5,331 nt of DNA from Gammaproteobacteria bacterium (GCA_026193125.1 JAPHSC010000121.1:1-5331), one strand, 5' to 3'. Counted from the first letter of the stretch, positions 1 through 5,056 are shown. Notes: generated by a model not told the origin, from the letters alone. Made by a program: numbers and translations.

Positions 1-136
1 AAACCGGGTGCTTCTCTTTGCGCTCCACAGCCACCGTTATCGACTTGTCGGCTTTATTGCCGATAACACGACCAGTGACATTGCGGGTTTTGCTTACGTC
101 AGTTTCCACAACTTCTACCTTTTCACTCGCGCTCAT
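1..136 (-). CDS. rpsQ: 30S ribosomal protein S17, N-terminal part (gene runs off the left edge)
   Basis: S17 is an OB-fold protein that binds 16S rRNA early in 30S body assembly. Only the first 45 codons are in the window. The stretch TGRVIGNKADKSITVAVER followed by KHP matches the first beta strands of S17 (E. coli QGRVVSDKMEKSIVVAIER and KHP). The annotated start is the ATG at 136, which overlaps the rpmC stop codon as ATGA and is preceded by GGTGA at a 6-base spacing. This start gives an acidic N-terminal extension about 11 residues longer than in E. coli. An in-frame GTG at 109, preceded by AAGG at 8 bases, would give the usual length (TGRV then begins at residue 12), so the start is uncertain. 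Identity is certain; the 3' end is not visible. Confidence 0.93.
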   Translation of the reverse strand, partial: MSASEKVEVVETDVSKTRNVTGRVIGNKADKSITVAVERKEKHPV

Positions 137-336
137 GACTGTTCACCCGCCTTTTCAATCTGGCGCATCACCGTCTTCACGCGTGCAATGTTTTTACGCA
201 CCTTGTTGAATTGGTCGGGGCGCGCCAGCTGGCCCGTGGCCTGCTGCATACGCAGATTGAACTGCTCTTTACGCAGCACCAACAATTCATCCTGAAGCTC
301 GGCACGAGACTTCTGTTTTAGTTCACTCGCCTTCAT
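133..336 (-). CDS. rpmC: 50S ribosomal protein L29
   Basis: L29 is a small two-helix protein at the rim of the exit tunnel, next to L23, where trigger factor and SRP dock. The 67-residue product (63 in E. coli) begins MKASELKQKS and has the family signature EQFNLRMQQATGQL near residues 24-37, followed by the basic RVKTVMRQ helix. An extra in-frame GTG lies directly upstream at 339. The ATG at 336 is preferred because it gives the conserved MKA start and sits 5 bases after AGGTG (342-346), whereas the GTG would be only 2 bases away. The rplP stop TGA and this ATG share one base (TGATG), and the end overlaps the rpsQ start by four bases, so translation is probably coupled on both sides. Confidence 0.97.
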   Translation of the reverse strand: MKASELKQKSRAELQDELLVLRKEQFNLRMQQATGQLARPDQFNKVRKNIARVKTVMRQIEKAGEQS

Positions 337-749
337 CACATCACCTGACGGGTAACAAACGTTGTAGCTATCGGCAGCTTGGCTGCGGCCAGGCGAAATG
401 CCTCGCGCGCCACAACTTCCGATACCCCTTCCATCTCATACAACACGCGACCCGGCTGAATCTGGGCCACCCAATACTCCACGTTACCCTTACCCTTACC
501 CTGACGAACTTCCAGGGGCTTGGTAGTAATCGGCTTGTCCGGGAAAATCCTGATCCAGACTTTGCCGCCGCGTTTTACGTGACGGGTCATGGCGCGACGA
601 GCCGCTTCAATCTGGCGGGCGGTAATCCGTCCACGGCCAATGGCCTTCAGTCCAAACTCGCCAAAGGCGACCGAGCCCCCGCGGTTTGCGATACCCCGAT
701 TGTGCCCTTTGAACTGTTTGCGGAATTTGGTCCGCTTAGGCTGCATCAT
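336..749 (-). CDS. rplP: 50S ribosomal protein L16
   Basis: L16 is a late-assembling 50S protein that contacts the A-site tRNA elbow region and 5S/23S rRNA near the peptidyl-transferase centre. The 137 residues run full length from MMQPKRTKFRK to TTFVTRQVM (E. coli 136). They include the signatures GLKAIGRGRITARQIEAARRA (residues 33-53) and VRQGKGKGNVEYW (81-93). Arg82 corresponds to E. coli Arg81, which is hydroxylated by the oxygenase YcfD/RoxA in that species. Two ATG codons stand in tandem. The first, at 749, has AGGAG (758-762) at an 8-base spacing and fits the family length. That Shine-Dalgarno overlaps the TAG stop of rpsC, with an 11-base spacer between the two genes. Confidence 0.98.
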   Translation of the reverse strand: MMQPKRTKFRKQFKGHNRGIANRGGSVAFGEFGLKAIGRGRITARQIEAARRAMTRHVKRGGKVWIRIFPDKPITTKPLEVRQGKGKGNVEYWVAQIQPGRVLYEMEGVSEVVAREAFRLAAAKLPIATTFVTRQVM

Positions 750-760
750 GACCGTTACTC

Positions 761-1444
761 CTACTTGCCAGCCTGTTCTGTCGCGGTTGCGCCGCCCGTT
801 TCGAGGTTGTCAAACACCTCACCACGGAACACCCAAACCTTGACGCCAATAATTCCGTACGTGGTAGCGGCCTCGGCAAAACCGTAGTCGATCTCAGCCC
901 GGAATGTATGCAGGGGTACTCGGCCCTCGCGATACCACTCCGACCTGGCGATTTCAGCGCCATTCAAGCGACCACCAACCTTCACCTTGATACCCTCAGC
1001 CCCGGCGCGCATGGTGTTGGTCACCGAGCGCTTCATGGCGCGGCGGAACATCACGCGACGTTCCAGCTGCTGGGCCAGACCTTCGGCCACCAACTGGGCA
1101 TCCAGTTCGGGTTTGCGAATCTCGGCGACGTTAATACGCACGTCCACCAGCGGCAGCTTCACCAAACGCGCCACTTCGATGCGCAGCTTTTCGATATCCT
1201 CACCCTTCTTGCCGATCACCACACCCGGACGCGCCGTGTGGATGGTGATATGGGCCTTCTTGGCCGGACGTTCAATATGAATCAAGCTGATTGAAGCTTC
1301 TGCAAGCTTCTTCTTCAGGTATTCACGAACTGCATAATCGGTTTCTACATGACCGGGAAAGGTTCGCTTGTCAGCGTACCACTTCGACGACCAGTCCCGG
1401 GTGATGCCCAGGCGGATACCAATTGGATTTACTTTCTGACCCAT
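761..1444 (-). CDS. rpsC: 30S ribosomal protein S3
   Basis: S3 lies in the 30S head at the mRNA entry channel, and in E. coli it contributes to mRNA helicase activity. The product has 227 residues, from MGQKVNPIGIRLGI onward. The N-terminal part contains a type II KH domain with the GKKG loop at 78-81, after HTARPGVVI. The C-terminal domain contains LERRVMFRRAMKR (127-139) and NGAEIARSEWYREGRVPLHT (161-180). Arg134, Arg135 and Lys138 correspond to the E. coli helicase residues R131, R132 and K135. Compared with E. coli there are three extra residues between the KH helix and the next strand (near 93-103), and the long basic C-terminal tail is replaced by a short Thr/Ala/Glu-rich end. The start is preceded by GAGAGG (1450-1455), and the spacer to rplV is 11 bases. 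Confidence 0.98.
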   Translation of the reverse strand: MGQKVNPIGIRLGITRDWSSKWYADKRTFPGHVETDYAVREYLKKKLAEASISLIHIERPAKKAHITIHTARPGVVIGKKGEDIEKLRIEVARLVKLPLVDVRINVAEIRKPELDAQLVAEGLAQQLERRVMFRRAMKRSVTNTMRAGAEGIKVKVGGRLNGAEIARSEWYREGRVPLHTFRAEIDYGFAEAATTYGIIGVKVWVFRGEVFDNLETGGATATEQAGK

Positions 1445-1455
1445 CGTGGCCTCTC

Positions 1456-1788
1456 TTACTGGTCCGAAACCATCACGGTGATGTGGCTGTTGCGCTTGAT
1501 AATCCGAGCGCCACGACCCTTTGCACGCGCCCGGAAACGGCGCAGCGATGGGGCTTCATCCACAAATATCGTGCTTATTTTCAACTCGTCCACGTCCGCA
1601 CCGTGATTATGCTCGGCGTTGGCAATAGCCGACTCCAGCACTTTCTTCACAATGTGGGCGGCCTTCTTGGGGCTAAACGCCAACGTCTGCAACGCACCAC
1701 CCACTGCCTGTCCCCGGACCAGGTCCGCAATCAGGCGGCATTTCTGGGGGGAAATGCGCGCGTATTTCAATTTCGCGGCTACTTCCAT
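1456..1788 (-). CDS. rplV: 50S ribosomal protein L22
   Basis: L22 binds all domains of 23S rRNA, and its long beta hairpin reaches into the exit tunnel near the macrolide site. The product has 110 residues, the same length as in E. coli. The core KKAAHIVKKVLESAIANAEH (41-60) is typical. The hairpin tip runs from about residue 82 to 98 (LRRFRARAKGRGARIIK), and the protein ends SHITVMVSDQ. An in-frame ATG two codons upstream (1794) was rejected because it lies only 2 bases after the AGGAG at 1797-1801. The ATG at 1788 lies 8 bases after it and gives the expected MEVAAK start. The tip segment FRARAKGRG differs from the enteric IMPRAKGRA and resembles betaproteobacterial forms. No deletion like the known macrolide-resistance allele (loss of residues 82-84 in E. 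coli) is present. Confidence 0.98.
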   Translation of the reverse strand: MEVAAKLKYARISPQKCRLIADLVRGQAVGGALQTLAFSPKKAAHIVKKVLESAIANAEHNHGADVDELKISTIFVDEAPSLRRFRARAKGRGARIIKRNSHITVMVSDQ

Positions 1789-1796
1789 GGTCATTG

Positions 1797-1801
1797 CTCC
1801 T
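1797..1801 (-). promoter_or_regulatory. Shine-Dalgarno of rplV, fused to the rpsS stop codon
   Basis: The transcript reads AAGTAGGAGCAATGACCATG. The AGGAG core begins inside the TAG stop of rpsS (1800-1802). It stands 8 bases before the ATG at 1788 but only 2 before the ATG at 1794, which decides the rplV start. Overlap of stop codon and ribosome binding site suggests that ribosomes finishing rpsS feed initiation at rplV. Confidence 0.85.
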
Positions 1802-2072
1802 ACTTAGACTTCTTGTCAGCAGCGTGACCTTTAAAGGTACGCGTGATGGCAAATTCGCCGAGCTTGTGGCCGACCATGTTCTCGGAAACGAGCACGGGTA
1901 CGTGCTGGCGTCCGTTGTGAACAGCAATAGTCAAACCCACCATCTCAGGCGATACCATTGAACGCCGCGACCAGGTCTTGATCGGACGGCGATCGTTAAT
2001 CGCAACAGCGGCCTGCACCTTCTTAATCAGGTGCGAGTCGATGAAAGGACCTTTTTTAACCGAACGAGGCAC
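1800..2072 (-). CDS. rpsS: 30S ribosomal protein S19 (GTG start)
   Basis: S19 sits at the top of the 30S head beside S13, close to the A-site tRNA and the inter-subunit bridge. The 90 residues (92 in E. coli) open MPRSVKKGPFID and contain KTWSRRSMVSPEMVGLTIAV (32-51), HNGRQHVPV and GHKLGEFAITRTFKGHAADKK. The start codon is GTG, the only non-ATG start chosen among the genes whose starts are in the window. It is supported by GGGAG (2080-2084) at a 7-base spacing and by the invariant MPRS N-terminus. The gene follows rplB with a 14-base spacer. Confidence 0.98.
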   Translation of the reverse strand: MPRSVKKGPFIDSHLIKKVQAAVAINDRRPIKTWSRRSMVSPEMVGLTIAVHNGRQHVPVLVSENMVGHKLGEFAITRTFKGHAADKKSK

Positions 2073-2079
2073 AGTCTTT

Positions 2080-2084
2080 CTCCC
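2080..2084 (-). promoter_or_regulatory. Shine-Dalgarno of rpsS supporting the GTG start
   Basis: GGGAG lies 7 bases before the GTG at 2072, in the short spacer after the rplB TAA stop. No in-frame ATG occurs between this site and the conserved PRSVKKGPF segment, so the GTG must be the start. Confidence 0.85.
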
Positions 2085-2086
2085 GC

Positions 2087-2917
2087 TTACTTCTTGTTAC
2101 GCCGGCGAACAATGAACGCATCTGTGCGCTTGTTCGACCGCGTCTTGTAACCCTTGGTGGGCGTACCCCATGGGCTGACCGGATGACGACCACCCGAAGT
2201 CCTGCCCTCGCCACCACCATGCGGATGGTCGATGGGGTTCATTGCCACACCGCGAACGGTGGGGCGCACACCACGCCAACGCTTGGCACCCGCCTTACCC
2301 AGTTTCTGCAAGTTATGCTCGATGTTGCCCACCTCACCTATGGTGGCGCGACACTCAACGTGCACCTTGCGCATTTCGCCGGAGCGCAAACGCAAGGTCG
2401 CGTAAGAGCCTTCACGAGCGACGAGCTGCACTACGGCTCCCGCACTACGTGCCAACTGACCGCCCTTGCCTGGCTTCAGTTCAATATTGTGCACCTGGGT
2501 ACCCACCGGAATGTTGCGCAACGGCAACGCGTTCCCGGATTTGATCGGGGCCGTGCTGCCGGACATCACTTCCATGCCGGAGGCGGCACCACGTGGGGCC
2601 AGTATGTAACGGCGCTCACCGTCCGCGTACAGCACCAGCGCCAAATTGGCACTGCGGTTAGGATCGTATTCGATCCTCTCTATACGGCCGACAATCCCGT
2701 CCTTGTTACGCTTGAAATCAACCATCCGATAACGACGCTTGTGACCACCACCCTTGTGGCGAGTGGTAATCCGCCCAAGATTGTTGCGGCCGCCGGTCGC
2801 CTTCAGGGTTGATACAAGCGGGCCATAGGGCTCGCCCTTGTGCAGATCGAGGCGTTTTACCTCGACCACAAACCGGCGTCCGGGGGACGTTGGTTTTGCT
2901 TTATGCAGTTGTGCCAT
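2087..2917 (-). CDS. rplB: 50S ribosomal protein L2
   Basis: L2 is one of the most conserved 50S proteins. It is needed for subunit association, tRNA binding and peptidyl-transferase activity. The 276 residues (273 in E. coli) contain KPTSPGRR (8-15), GGRNNLGRITTRHKGGGHK (42-60), the OB-fold stretch EYDPNRSANLALVLYADGERRY (83-104), KPGKGGQLARSAG (148-160) and the C-terminal DHPHGGGEGR (230-239). The last motif holds the histidine implicated in catalysis in E. coli L2 and is intact here. The end is strongly basic (RTDAFIVRRRNKK). A GAGAG Shine-Dalgarno (2926-2930) stands 8 bases before the ATG. The 28-base gap to rplW is the widest gap inside the rplC-rpsQ run and shows no promoter or terminator. 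Confidence 0.99.
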   Translation of the reverse strand: MAQLHKAKPTSPGRRFVVEVKRLDLHKGEPYGPLVSTLKATGGRNNLGRITTRHKGGGHKRRYRMVDFKRNKDGIVGRIERIEYDPNRSANLALVLYADGERRYILAPRGAASGMEVMSGSTAPIKSGNALPLRNIPVGTQVHNIELKPGKGGQLARSAGAVVQLVAREGSYATLRLRSGEMRKVHVECRATIGEVGNIEHNLQKLGKAGAKRWRGVRPTVRGVAMNPIDHPHGGGEGRTSGGRHPVSPWGTPTKGYKTRSNKRTDAFIVRRRNKK

Positions 2918-2945
2918 GACAGTTACTCTCTAGTTCCGCTGGCCG

Positions 2946-3242
2946 CTACTCGGCGCCCATGAAATCGATATCCTGACCTTCAACCAGGCGAACATAGGCC
3001 TTCTTCCAGTCGGAACGCTTACCCTGGCGCCCACCGAAGCGCTTGCGCTTTCCAAGCTGGTTCAGAACCTGTACGCCCTGCACCTTGACGTCGAACATCA
3101 GCTCGACAGCCTGGCGAATCTCGGCCTTGGTGGCGTCTTTACGCACTTTAAAGGCAATCTGGTTACCGGATTCCGCCAGCGCCGTGCTCTTTTCGGAAAC
3201 ATGGGGCCCAAGCAGGACTGTCATCAATCGTTCCTTGCTCAT
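2946..3242 (-). CDS. rplW: 50S ribosomal protein L23
   Basis: L23 surrounds the tunnel exit and is the main docking site for trigger factor and the signal recognition particle. The 98 residues (100 in E. coli) include LLGPHVSEKST (10-20), KDATKAEIRQAVELMFDVKV (35-54) and GKRSDWKKAYV. Glu17 in HVSEK matches E. coli Glu18, the residue contacted by trigger factor. The ATG at 3242 overlaps the rplD stop as ATGA. Its Shine-Dalgarno AGGAG (3251-3255) lies inside the last codons of rplD at an 8-base spacing, so the two genes are probably translationally coupled. Confidence 0.98.
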   Translation of the reverse strand: MSKERLMTVLLGPHVSEKSTALAESGNQIAFKVRKDATKAEIRQAVELMFDVKVQGVQVLNQLGKRKRFGGRQGKRSDWKKAYVRLVEGQDIDFMGAE

Positions 3243-3847
3243 GCCAATCTCTCCTCGACGCGCTTGACCGCAGCCACGGTAATCAGAACATTCTCAAAAC
3301 GGGCCAGGCTCACCGGATCCACCCCGGTTGCCTCAATGACTTCCACGTGGGGCAGATTGCGCGAAGCAAGAAACAGCTTCTCGTCAAAGCCTTCGACCAC
3401 GATCAGTACGCTCTTCAGACCCAGTTCCTTGAGCTTGCCGGCCAGTTCCTTGGTCTTCGGCGCTTCGACGCCAAATTCCTCAACTACCAGCAGGCGCTCC
3501 TGGCGCACAAGCTCAGAGAACATTGACTGCATTGCAGCCCGGTACATCTTGCGATTGACCTTCTGCGCAAAATCGCGGGGCTGGGCCGCAAACGCACGAC
3601 CACCACCGACCCAGATTGGGCTGCGGATGGTGCCGGCACGCGCGCGACCGGTGCCTTTCTGGCGCCATGGCTTGATGCCGCCGCCCCTGACCGCGGCGCG
3701 ATTCTTCTGCGCCTTGGTGCCAGAGCGAGCCTGCGCCATGTAGGCGGTCACCACCTGGTGCACCAGTGTTTCGTTAAAATCTCGACCAAAGGCGTCTTCA
3801 GATACTTCGACCTGGCCCCCGGCATGTAACTTGAGTGTCATGGCCAT
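3239..3847 (-). CDS. rplD: 50S ribosomal protein L4
   Basis: L4 is an early assembly protein whose extended loop lines the exit tunnel. In E. coli it also represses its own operon by binding the S10 leader. The 202 residues (201 in E. coli) contain FGRDFNETLVHQVV (20-33), the tunnel loop KPWRQKGTGRARAGTIRSPIW (59-79), SELVRQERLLVVEEF (111-125), EAPKTKELA (128-136) and ATGVDPVSL (173-181). Lys64 matches E. coli Lys63, where a macrolide-resistance change is known, and is wild type. Two in-frame ATGs exist (3847 and 3841). The upstream one is chosen because GGAGG (3856-3860) lies 8 bases before it, against 14 for the other. The rplC stop is only 3 bases upstream. Confidence 0.98.
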   Translation of the reverse strand: MAMTLKLHAGGQVEVSEDAFGRDFNETLVHQVVTAYMAQARSGTKAQKNRAAVRGGGIKPWRQKGTGRARAGTIRSPIWVGGGRAFAAQPRDFAQKVNRKMYRAAMQSMFSELVRQERLLVVEEFGVEAPKTKELAGKLKELGLKSVLIVVEGFDEKLFLASRNLPHVEVIEATGVDPVSLARFENVLITVAAVKRVEERLA

Positions 3848-3850
3848 GGC

Positions 3851-4510
3851 TTAGCCCTCCAACTTCGGCTGGCGGGCCTTCACTGACAAACGAACAATAA
3901 CGTTGCCGCCCTTGGAACCTGGAACCGCGCCCTTGATCAGAATAAGACTGCGTTCGGCATCGACCCGCACAACCTCAAGCTTCTCGGCAGTTCTCTGCAC
4001 GCCGCCCATATGGCCGGCCATCTTCTTGCCCTTGAACACGCGACCGGGAGTCTGGTTCTGGCCGATAGAGCCTGGGGCGCGATGGGAAAGGGAGTTGCCG
4101 TGGGTAGCATCCTGGGTACGGAAGTGGTGGCGCTTCACGCCGCCGGCAAAGCCTTTACCAATGGTCGTGCCAATCACGTCAACAATCTGACCTGCCTGGA
4201 ACAAGTCCACCGTGATGGCGCTGCCCACTTCAAGCTCGGCACCCTCGGCTTCAGCCAGGCGAAACTCACGCAGGCCGCGACCGGGTTCTGCGTTTGCCTT
4301 GGCAAAATGGCCGATTTCGGCCTTGTTCAGACGGGAGGGCTTCACCGCACCGGAGGTAACCTGGATCGCGCGATAACCATCGCTGTCCTGGGTCTTAACC
4401 TGGGTGACACGGTTGGGCAGAGCCTCGATCACGGTAACCGGGATCGAATCCCCGGCGTCCGTAAACACGCGGGTCATACCGCATTTGCGGCCCACTAGAC
4501 CAATTGCCAT
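3851..4510 (-). CDS. rplC: 50S ribosomal protein L3
   Basis: L3 starts 50S assembly with L24, and its long loop reaches toward the peptidyl-transferase centre. The 219 residues (209 in E. coli) include MAIGLVGRKCGMTRVF (1-16), the variable barrel, GKGFAGGVKRHHFRTQDATH (118-137), GNSLSHRAPGSIGQNQTPGR (138-157), VFKGKKMAGHMG and DAERSLILIKGAVPG. Gln153 in GQNQ corresponds to E. coli Gln150, which is methylated by PrmB. The C-terminus extends about seven residues beyond E. coli L3 (RQPKLEG). The reading frame stays open for 33 codons upstream to a TTG at 4609. The ATG at 4510 is nevertheless the start, because it gives the conserved N-terminus and has GAGGA (4519-4523) at an 8-base spacing. The gene is preceded by a long leader with its own promoter. 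Confidence 0.98.
   Translation of the reverse strand: MAIGLVGRKCGMTRVFTDAGDSIPVTVIEALPNRVTQVKTQDSDGYRAIQVTSGAVKPSRLNKAEIGHFAKANAEPGRGLREFRLAEAEGAELEVGSAITVDLFQAGQIVDVIGTTIGKGFAGGVKRHHFRTQDATHGNSLSHRAPGSIGQNQTPGRVFKGKKMAGHMGGVQRTAEKLEVVRVDAERSLILIKGAVPGSKGGNVIVRLSVKARQPKLEG
3855..3860 (-). promoter_or_regulatory. Shine-Dalgarno of rplD, located in the last codons of rplC
   Basis: GGAGGG is read as part of the final Leu-Glu-Gly codons of L3 (TTG GAG GGC) just before its TAA stop. It is the strongest Shine-Dalgarno in the window and favours the ATG at 3847 (8-base spacing from GGAGG) over the one at 3841. Confidence 0.8.
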
Positions 4511-4518
4511 CTTTTCTA

Positions 4519-4523
4519 TCCTC
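4519..4523 (-). promoter_or_regulatory. Shine-Dalgarno of rplC that fixes its start
   Basis: GAGGA lies 8 bases before the ATG at 4510, followed by an A-rich spacer (TAGAAAAG). It argues against longer in-frame starts in the upstream leader, none of which has an ATG. Confidence 0.8.
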
Positions 4524-4579
4524 GTAACACCACGTCGACTTCGATTGGCCAACGCTGTACCTGGTTTCCGAAACGTTCC

Positions 4580-4601
4580 AAAACAACCGTCTTTGACGGT
4601 C
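4580..4601 (-). terminator. Terminator-like hairpin inside the rplC leader (possible attenuator)
   Basis: The transcript contains ACCGTC-AAA-GACGGT, a perfect 6-bp stem with a triloop (a G-U pair can be added at the base). It is followed by TGTTTT, which with the preceding T makes a U-rich tract. It lies about 70 bases before the rplC start and about 85-105 bases into the leader. The stem is short and the U tract is interrupted, so it would be a weak terminator or pause site. That suits a regulated attenuator better than a full stop. Confidence 0.45.
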
Positions 4602-4646
4602 TGACGCAAAATACGCCCTGGATTCGATCCGAGACTTGAAACTCAA

Positions 4647-4677
4647 GGCCCGACGCGGATTATTCCCGCACCGGGCC
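4647..4677 (-). other. 12-bp stem-loop at the 5' end of the rplC leader
   Basis: The arms GGCCCGGTGCGG and CCGCGTCGGGCC pair continuously in RNA over 12 positions (two of them G-U) around the 7-base loop GAATAAT. The stem begins about nine bases after the inferred transcription start. It has no U tract after it, so it is not an intrinsic terminator. It may protect the 5' end of the transcript or act as a protein-binding element. Confidence 0.6.
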
Positions 4678-4691
4678 CAAAAGAGCCGAAA

Positions 4692-4719
4692 ATTATAACA
4701 CTGAATTTTGCCCTGTCCA
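4692..4719 (-). promoter_or_regulatory. Sigma-70 promoter with extended -10 between rpsJ and rplC
   Basis: On the transcribed strand TGGACA (4714-4719, 5 of 6 to TTGACA) is followed after 16 bases by a perfect TATAAT (4692-4697). A TG dinucleotide at 4699-4700 forms the extended -10 TGTTATAAT. The spacer is A/T-rich. The start of transcription is expected near 4685-4687. This is the best promoter match I see in the window and lies in a non-coding gap pointing at rplC. It would let the rplC-rpsQ genes be expressed independently of tuf and rpsJ. Confidence 0.75.
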
Positions 4720-4734
4720 GCATCTTGTGATGCT
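4719..4734 (-). other. Small hairpin after rpsJ, touching the -35 element
   Basis: AGCATC-ACAA-GATGCT is a perfect 6-bp stem with a tetraloop, starting eight bases after the rpsJ stop. It is not followed by a U tract, so it is not a convincing intrinsic terminator. It could stabilise the 3' end of a tuf-rpsJ transcript. Its last base is the first base of the -35 hexamer. Confidence 0.45.
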
Positions 4735-4741
4735 TTGGGGT

Positions 4742-5056
4742 CTAATTCAGCTTAATCTGAACATCCACGCCTGCCGGCAATTCCAGCTTCATCAGGGCGT
4801 CTACGGTCTTGTCGGTAGGATCCACTATATCCATCAAGCGCTTATGCGTTCTCAACTCATACTGATCACGCGCGTCCTTGTTGACGTGCGGAGAAATCAG
4901 GATAGTGAAACGCTCCATCTTGGTGGGCAGCGGAATCGGACCGCGGACCTGCGCGCCCGTACGCCGGGCAGTTTCGACAATTTCCCGCGCAGAGGTATCA
5001 ATCAGGCGATGATCGAATGCCTTCAGGCGAATGCGAATAGTCTGGTTGGTGGCCAT
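4742..5056 (-). CDS. rpsJ: 30S ribosomal protein S10 (NusE)
   Basis: S10 builds the 30S head. As NusE it also pairs with NusB in transcription antitermination of rRNA operons and binds NusG, linking ribosome and RNA polymerase. The 104 residues (103 in E. coli) contain IRIRLKAFDHRLID (7-20), VETARRTGAQVRGPIPLPT (27-45), ERFTILISPHVNKDARDQYE (48-67) and a conserved KTVDALMKLELPAGVDVQI end. The ATG at 5056 has AGGAG (5065-5069) at an 8-base spacing. The gene is isolated from both neighbours: 158 bases after tuf and 231 bases before rplC. In E. coli rpsJ is the first gene of the S10 operon and only about 30 bases precede rplC, so its regulation is probably different here. Confidence 0.98.
   Translation of the reverse strand: MATNQTIRIRLKAFDHRLIDTSAREIVETARRTGAQVRGPIPLPTKMERFTILISPHVNKDARDQYELRTHKRLMDIVDPTDKTVDALMKLELPAGVDVQIKLN

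Larger units (their letters stand above)
4511..4686 (-). promoter_or_regulatory. Putative 5' leader of the rplC-rpsQ transcript (S10-leader analogue)
   Basis: If transcription begins 6-7 bases after the TATAAT at 4692-4697, the RNA has about 176 untranslated bases before rplC. The leader contains no ATG. Reading downstream it holds a 12-bp GC-rich stem (4647-4677), two short stem candidates (CTTGA/TCAAG, which would compete for one base of the first stem, and GGAT/ATCC), a terminator-like hairpin (4580-4601), and the rplC Shine-Dalgarno. The E. coli S10 leader is about 172 bases, structured, and binds L4 to cause attenuation and translational repression, but it lies before rpsJ. Similar length, structure and linked L4 gene make an autoregulatory leader plausible. 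This is inference; I do not see direct sequence identity to the E. coli element. Confidence 0.5.

Noticed and set aside
908..1294. 128-codon plus-strand open frame antisense to rpsC
   Set aside because: It lies entirely opposite a highly conserved ribosomal gene, has no recognisable domain, and its composition follows from the codons of rpsC. The same applies to the plus-strand frames at 2183-2812, 3201-3743 and 4010-4498.
1786..1794. Upstream ATG of rplV at 1794
   Set aside because: It is only 2 bases from the AGGAG, too close for initiation, and would add two residues absent from the family. The ATG at 1788 fits both spacing and homology.
3839..3841. Second ATG of rplD at 3841 as the start
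   Set aside because: Its distance from GGAGG is 14 bases, against 8 for the ATG at 3847. Protein length does not discriminate, since the two options differ from E. coli by plus or minus one residue.
4511..4609. In-frame upstream extension of rplC by 33 codons from a TTG start
   Set aside because: It has no Shine-Dalgarno and no ATG, and the predicted residues do not resemble L3. The ATG at 4510 gives the conserved L3 N-terminus with a proper ribosome binding site. The open frame is leader RNA.
4719..4734. Hairpin after rpsJ as an intrinsic terminator
   Set aside because: The sequence after the stem (GGACAGGGC) has no U tract. It is kept only as an unassigned hairpin.
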